DNA of 8,444 bases from Bacteroidota bacterium (GTDB taxonomy: Bacteria; Zhuqueibacterota; Zhuqueibacteria; Zhuqueibacterales; Geothermadaptataceae), in contig DRLW01000006.1 in assembly GCA_011375275.1 (NCBI GenBank), positions 1 to 8,444 of the forward strand, in the 5' to 3' direction. Within the stretch, counting starts at the first letter, position 1; each line of letters begins with the position of its first letter. Below, piece after piece: positions 6,654 to 8,444 of this stretch. Below the pieces are notes generated by a model. The model was not told the DNA's origin and made no database searches. It saw only the letters and a program-made list of their open reading frames with translations. A program made the translations under genes and the position numbers.

Positions 6654-8185
6654 CAGGGAACAGGATACAGCATGTGATGATGAATGCAGCTTCGGTTTTG
6701 GCCTTTGCTCTGGTGGTGCAGTTTTCTGCCTGTGCCGGTGGTTCCACGGCGCGGCATTATCGCGTCCCTGCCGGCGTGGACAGTACTGTGGCGCAGATGG
6801 CAGATTCGCTGGCGCGCACCATTTTTATCGCTCCGCAGGCAGAGGAAAAAGCAGAGACCGTCAAGCAACAGGCCCGCCAGGCGTTTGTCGAAAGCGATTC
6901 CCTCTGGCGCCTGCTGGAATCACCCGGGCCGGTCAGCGAGCTCGACAGCCTGAGTGGGCTGCAGGCCTACAATGAAGCAGCAGAAATGGTGACCCGTTTC
7001 GTCGATTTAAAGCGCAAACAGAGTACTGTCCAGACCGAAAAGCGCATGGTCGCCCTGCTGGACAGCGCCATCGCCCGTTTTCGCAAAGCCTTGATGTACA
7101 ATCCCTTTGATCTCGAAGCCAGAGGCTGGCTGGCACGGATGTATCGCTTGCGTGCTGACCGGCTCAAACGCGAAGGCGACTATCGCCAGGCGGCCGAAAC
7201 ACTGCAAAAGCTGTTGCGCCTGGATAAAGGCAATCACCTCGCCTACGCCAGCCTGGCCGAAACCTGGTTTGCTCTGCAGGAATGGCAGCAGGCCTACGAT
7301 GTTTTCCGCCAGGCGGAACGCGTGCTGCAGGAGACTGCGTTCACAAATGTCGATTATGTCAGCGAAGATGGCGCTGAGGCTGCCCCTGCCCAGATCGATT
7401 CGACAATTCTGTTCAGCTATGTTTTCTACCAGGGTGTTGTGCAGGCCAAGCTGCATCATGCCGACAGTGCGTTGTCGATCCTGGCCAGGGCCCTGTCTCT
7501 GGCAGCGACGCGCCAGGATACGTTGAATGTGCACAGTTATATCGACTGGATCAACTGGGATGACGGCAATATCGCCGGTTCGGAGCGCCGTGATGAACTG
7601 CTGGCCCTGCAGGCTGAGGGCAAATATGACGAGGCGGTCAAAGGTCTGTGGCAGCTCGCCGGTACGTTGAAAACCGCCCGCGCCCGTGACGAAATCGAAT
7701 GGCGCGCTTCGGTGCTCATGTATCAGAAGCTGGGCAAAAAAGCAGAAGGGGTCGAGCGCATGCACGTGCTGATCAGGCGCTTGCAGCAGGGAGACGGCGG
7801 CAGCATCGCTGACAGTGTCAGGACTCGTTATCTCGAAGATTATGCGATCATGTGCCACAATCTCGGCTTGATCTACAGCCGTGAAAAAAAATGGCAGGAT
7901 GCCTATGCCTATTTTTTGCAGGCCACGCAGATCGACTGGCCGGATCGCGCGCGCAGCCATCTGGAGATCGCCAAGATCGTGCAGAATGATCCCAATCAGG
8001 TGATCCGGCACTGCAACCAGGCGATGGCTGGACAGGAGGCGCTTTCCCTCGAGGAGAAAAAGCAAATGTACCGCCTGCTGTCCCGGGCTTATCTGCGTCG
8101 GGGCGATTTTGAGCAGGCCAAAAAAGCCCGCTATAACTGGTTGCGTCTGAATCAAAGAAAAGAACTGAAAAGCGCGGTCGATTAA
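6650..8185 (+). CDS. TPR-repeat putative lipoprotein
   Basis: This 511-aa protein begins with a basic then hydrophobic signal segment (about 9-27) ending in QFSAC, so Cys28 is a likely lipidation site. The lipobox is imperfect because F replaces the usual L. It is followed by GGS rather than an inner-membrane retention Asp, suggesting outer-membrane sorting if E. coli-like rules apply. The rest is alpha-helical with degenerate tetratricopeptide repeats, clearest at about 138-172, 175-209, 253-285, 398-432 and 473-500, for example the YAYFLQATQIDWPD helix. TPRs are protein-docking scaffolds, so it may be the membrane-anchored partner of the TonB-like protein encoded before it. The chosen ATG overlaps the preceding stop (ATGA) with AAAGGA just upstream. 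An upstream in-frame ATG at 6626 would add eight residues and lacks support. It is the last gene of the operon. Confidence 0.75.
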   Translation: MTGNRIQHVMMNAASVLAFALVVQFSACAGGSTARHYRVPAGVDSTVAQMADSLARTIFIAPQAEEKAETVKQQARQAFVESDSLWRLLESPGPVSELDSLSGLQAYNEAAEMVTRFVDLKRKQSTVQTEKRMVALLDSAIARFRKALMYNPFDLEARGWLARMYRLRADRLKREGDYRQAAETLQKLLRLDKGNHLAYASLAETWFALQEWQQAYDVFRQAERVLQETAFTNVDYVSEDGAEAAPAQIDSTILFSYVFYQGVVQAKLHHADSALSILARALSLAATRQDTLNVHSYIDWINWDDGNIAGSERRDELLALQAEGKYDEAVKGLWQLAGTLKTARARDEIEWRASVLMYQKLGKKAEGVERMHVLIRRLQQGDGGSIADSVRTRYLEDYAIMCHNLGLIYSREKKWQDAYAYFLQATQIDWPDRARSHLEIAKIVQNDPNQVIRHCNQAMAGQEALSLEEKKQMYRLLSRAYLRRGDFEQAKKARYNWLRLNQRKELKSAVD

Positions 8186-8213
8186 ACGATCCTGTGGGCG
8201 GGAAAAGGGATTC

Positions 8214-8259
8214 TTGCCGCGGGAGCGGCAACAGTGGCGTCACACCGCAGGAGCGGTGT
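8214..8259 (+). repeat. Two tandem REP-like hairpins sharing the core CCGCRGGAGCGG
   Basis: TTGCCGC-GGGA-GCGGCAA (8214-8231) and ACACCGC-AGGA-GCGGTGT (8242-8259) are two perfect 7-bp hairpins with 4-base loops. They differ at the stem ends yet share CCGC, R-GGA loop and GCGG. They lie 28 bases past the last operon stop, with no T-run. This looks like repetitive extragenic palindromes that may stabilise the mRNA 3' end or help termination. Confidence 0.6.
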
Positions 8260-8313
8260 AATGAGAGAAGCACTTCACCCAGCAATCTGGACCTGATGCA
8301 GATACCGGCATCT

Positions 8314-8416
8314 GTCATTCCGGCCAAGCGCAGCGCAGTGCCGGAATCTCATCTTTTCGGGCACGTGTTTCAGTCCGGGAGATTCCGGTCTTCCCCTGCG
8401 GGGAAACCGGAATGAC
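8314..8416. mobile_element. MITE/REP-like nested palindromic element, about 103 bp
   Basis: The element is bounded by GTCATTCCGG (8314-8323) and CCGGAATGAC (8407-8416), a perfect 10-bp terminal inverted repeat. Internally, CCGGAATCTC (8341-8350) and GAGATTCCGG (8379-8388) form a second perfect 10-bp inverted pair. Each half also folds on itself through ATTCCGG/CCGGAAT, and the right half has an inner TTCCCC-TGC-GGGGAA stem. There is no coding capacity. This form (GTCATTCCGG...CCGGAATGAC) is typical of dispersed non-autonomous palindromic repeats in bacteria. No target-site duplication is obvious. An outer CCGGCA (8305-8310)/TGCCGG (8425-8430) pair may or may not belong to it. Confidence 0.65.
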
Positions 8417-8444
8417 GGTTCTGGTGCCGGCATGTGCTGTGACC

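Noticed and set aside
7007..8155. A 382-codon - strand frame opposite the TPR protein gene
   Set aside because: It is a shadow frame of a clearly coding, repeat-rich + strand gene. No domain or start signal is seen.
8214..8259. CRISPR-like repeat pair
   Set aside because: Only two copies 10 bases apart with different stem ends. No regular spacers or further repeats.
8194..8415. A 73-codon + strand frame after the operon
   Set aside because: It is made up almost wholly of the palindromic repeats and the MITE-like element.

Overview
The window carries two transcriptional neighbourhoods, both reading on the + strand, from a Gram-negative (diderm) bacterium of moderate GC content. A lipoprotein signal, a TonB-like periplasm-spanning protein and ExbB/ExbD-type motor proteins point to a two-membrane envelope. 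Invasin-type Ig (Big_1) domains and the secreted-looking debranching enzyme would fit an uncultured FCB-group or neighbouring lineage such as Calditrichota/KSB1. That placement is an impression from style, not a demonstrated affiliation.

Layout. Bases 2-2233 hold a GH13 alpha-1,6-glucan debranching enzyme (pullulanase/isoamylase type) that probably begins upstream of the window. Bases 2234-3218 are a gene-free stretch of almost 1 kb. It contains an AT-rich hairpin just after the stop codon, a large three-helix hairpin ending in a T-run (a likely terminator), a TTGACA promoter-like site whose spacer is a perfect palindrome, a pair of structured-RNA-like hairpins, and one more leader hairpin.

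Bases 3219-8185 are a tight five-gene operon joined by start/stop overlaps or a 6-base gap. In order it encodes a TolQ/ExbB/MotA-family proton-channel protein with two Ig-like domains fused to its C terminus, two tandem paralogous ExbD/TolR-like proteins, a TonB-like membrane-anchored protein with a proline-rich linker and an unfamiliar C-terminal domain, and a TPR-rich putative lipoprotein. Together they look like a proton-motive-force-driven envelope machine: a stator (ExbB-like plus a possible ExbD heterodimer), a periplasmic transmitter (TonB-like) and a membrane-anchored TPR partner. Its cargo cannot be read from this window. The neighbouring debranching enzyme makes glycan uptake one option among others such as gliding, envelope tethering or secretion.

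Bases 8186-8444 contain no gene. They hold two tandem palindromic hairpins with a shared core and a nested, palindromic MITE/REP-like element of about 103 bp.

The most unusual item is the Ig-bearing ExbB. By family topology and charge distribution its Ig domains should lie in the cytoplasm, which is the wrong side for that fold.
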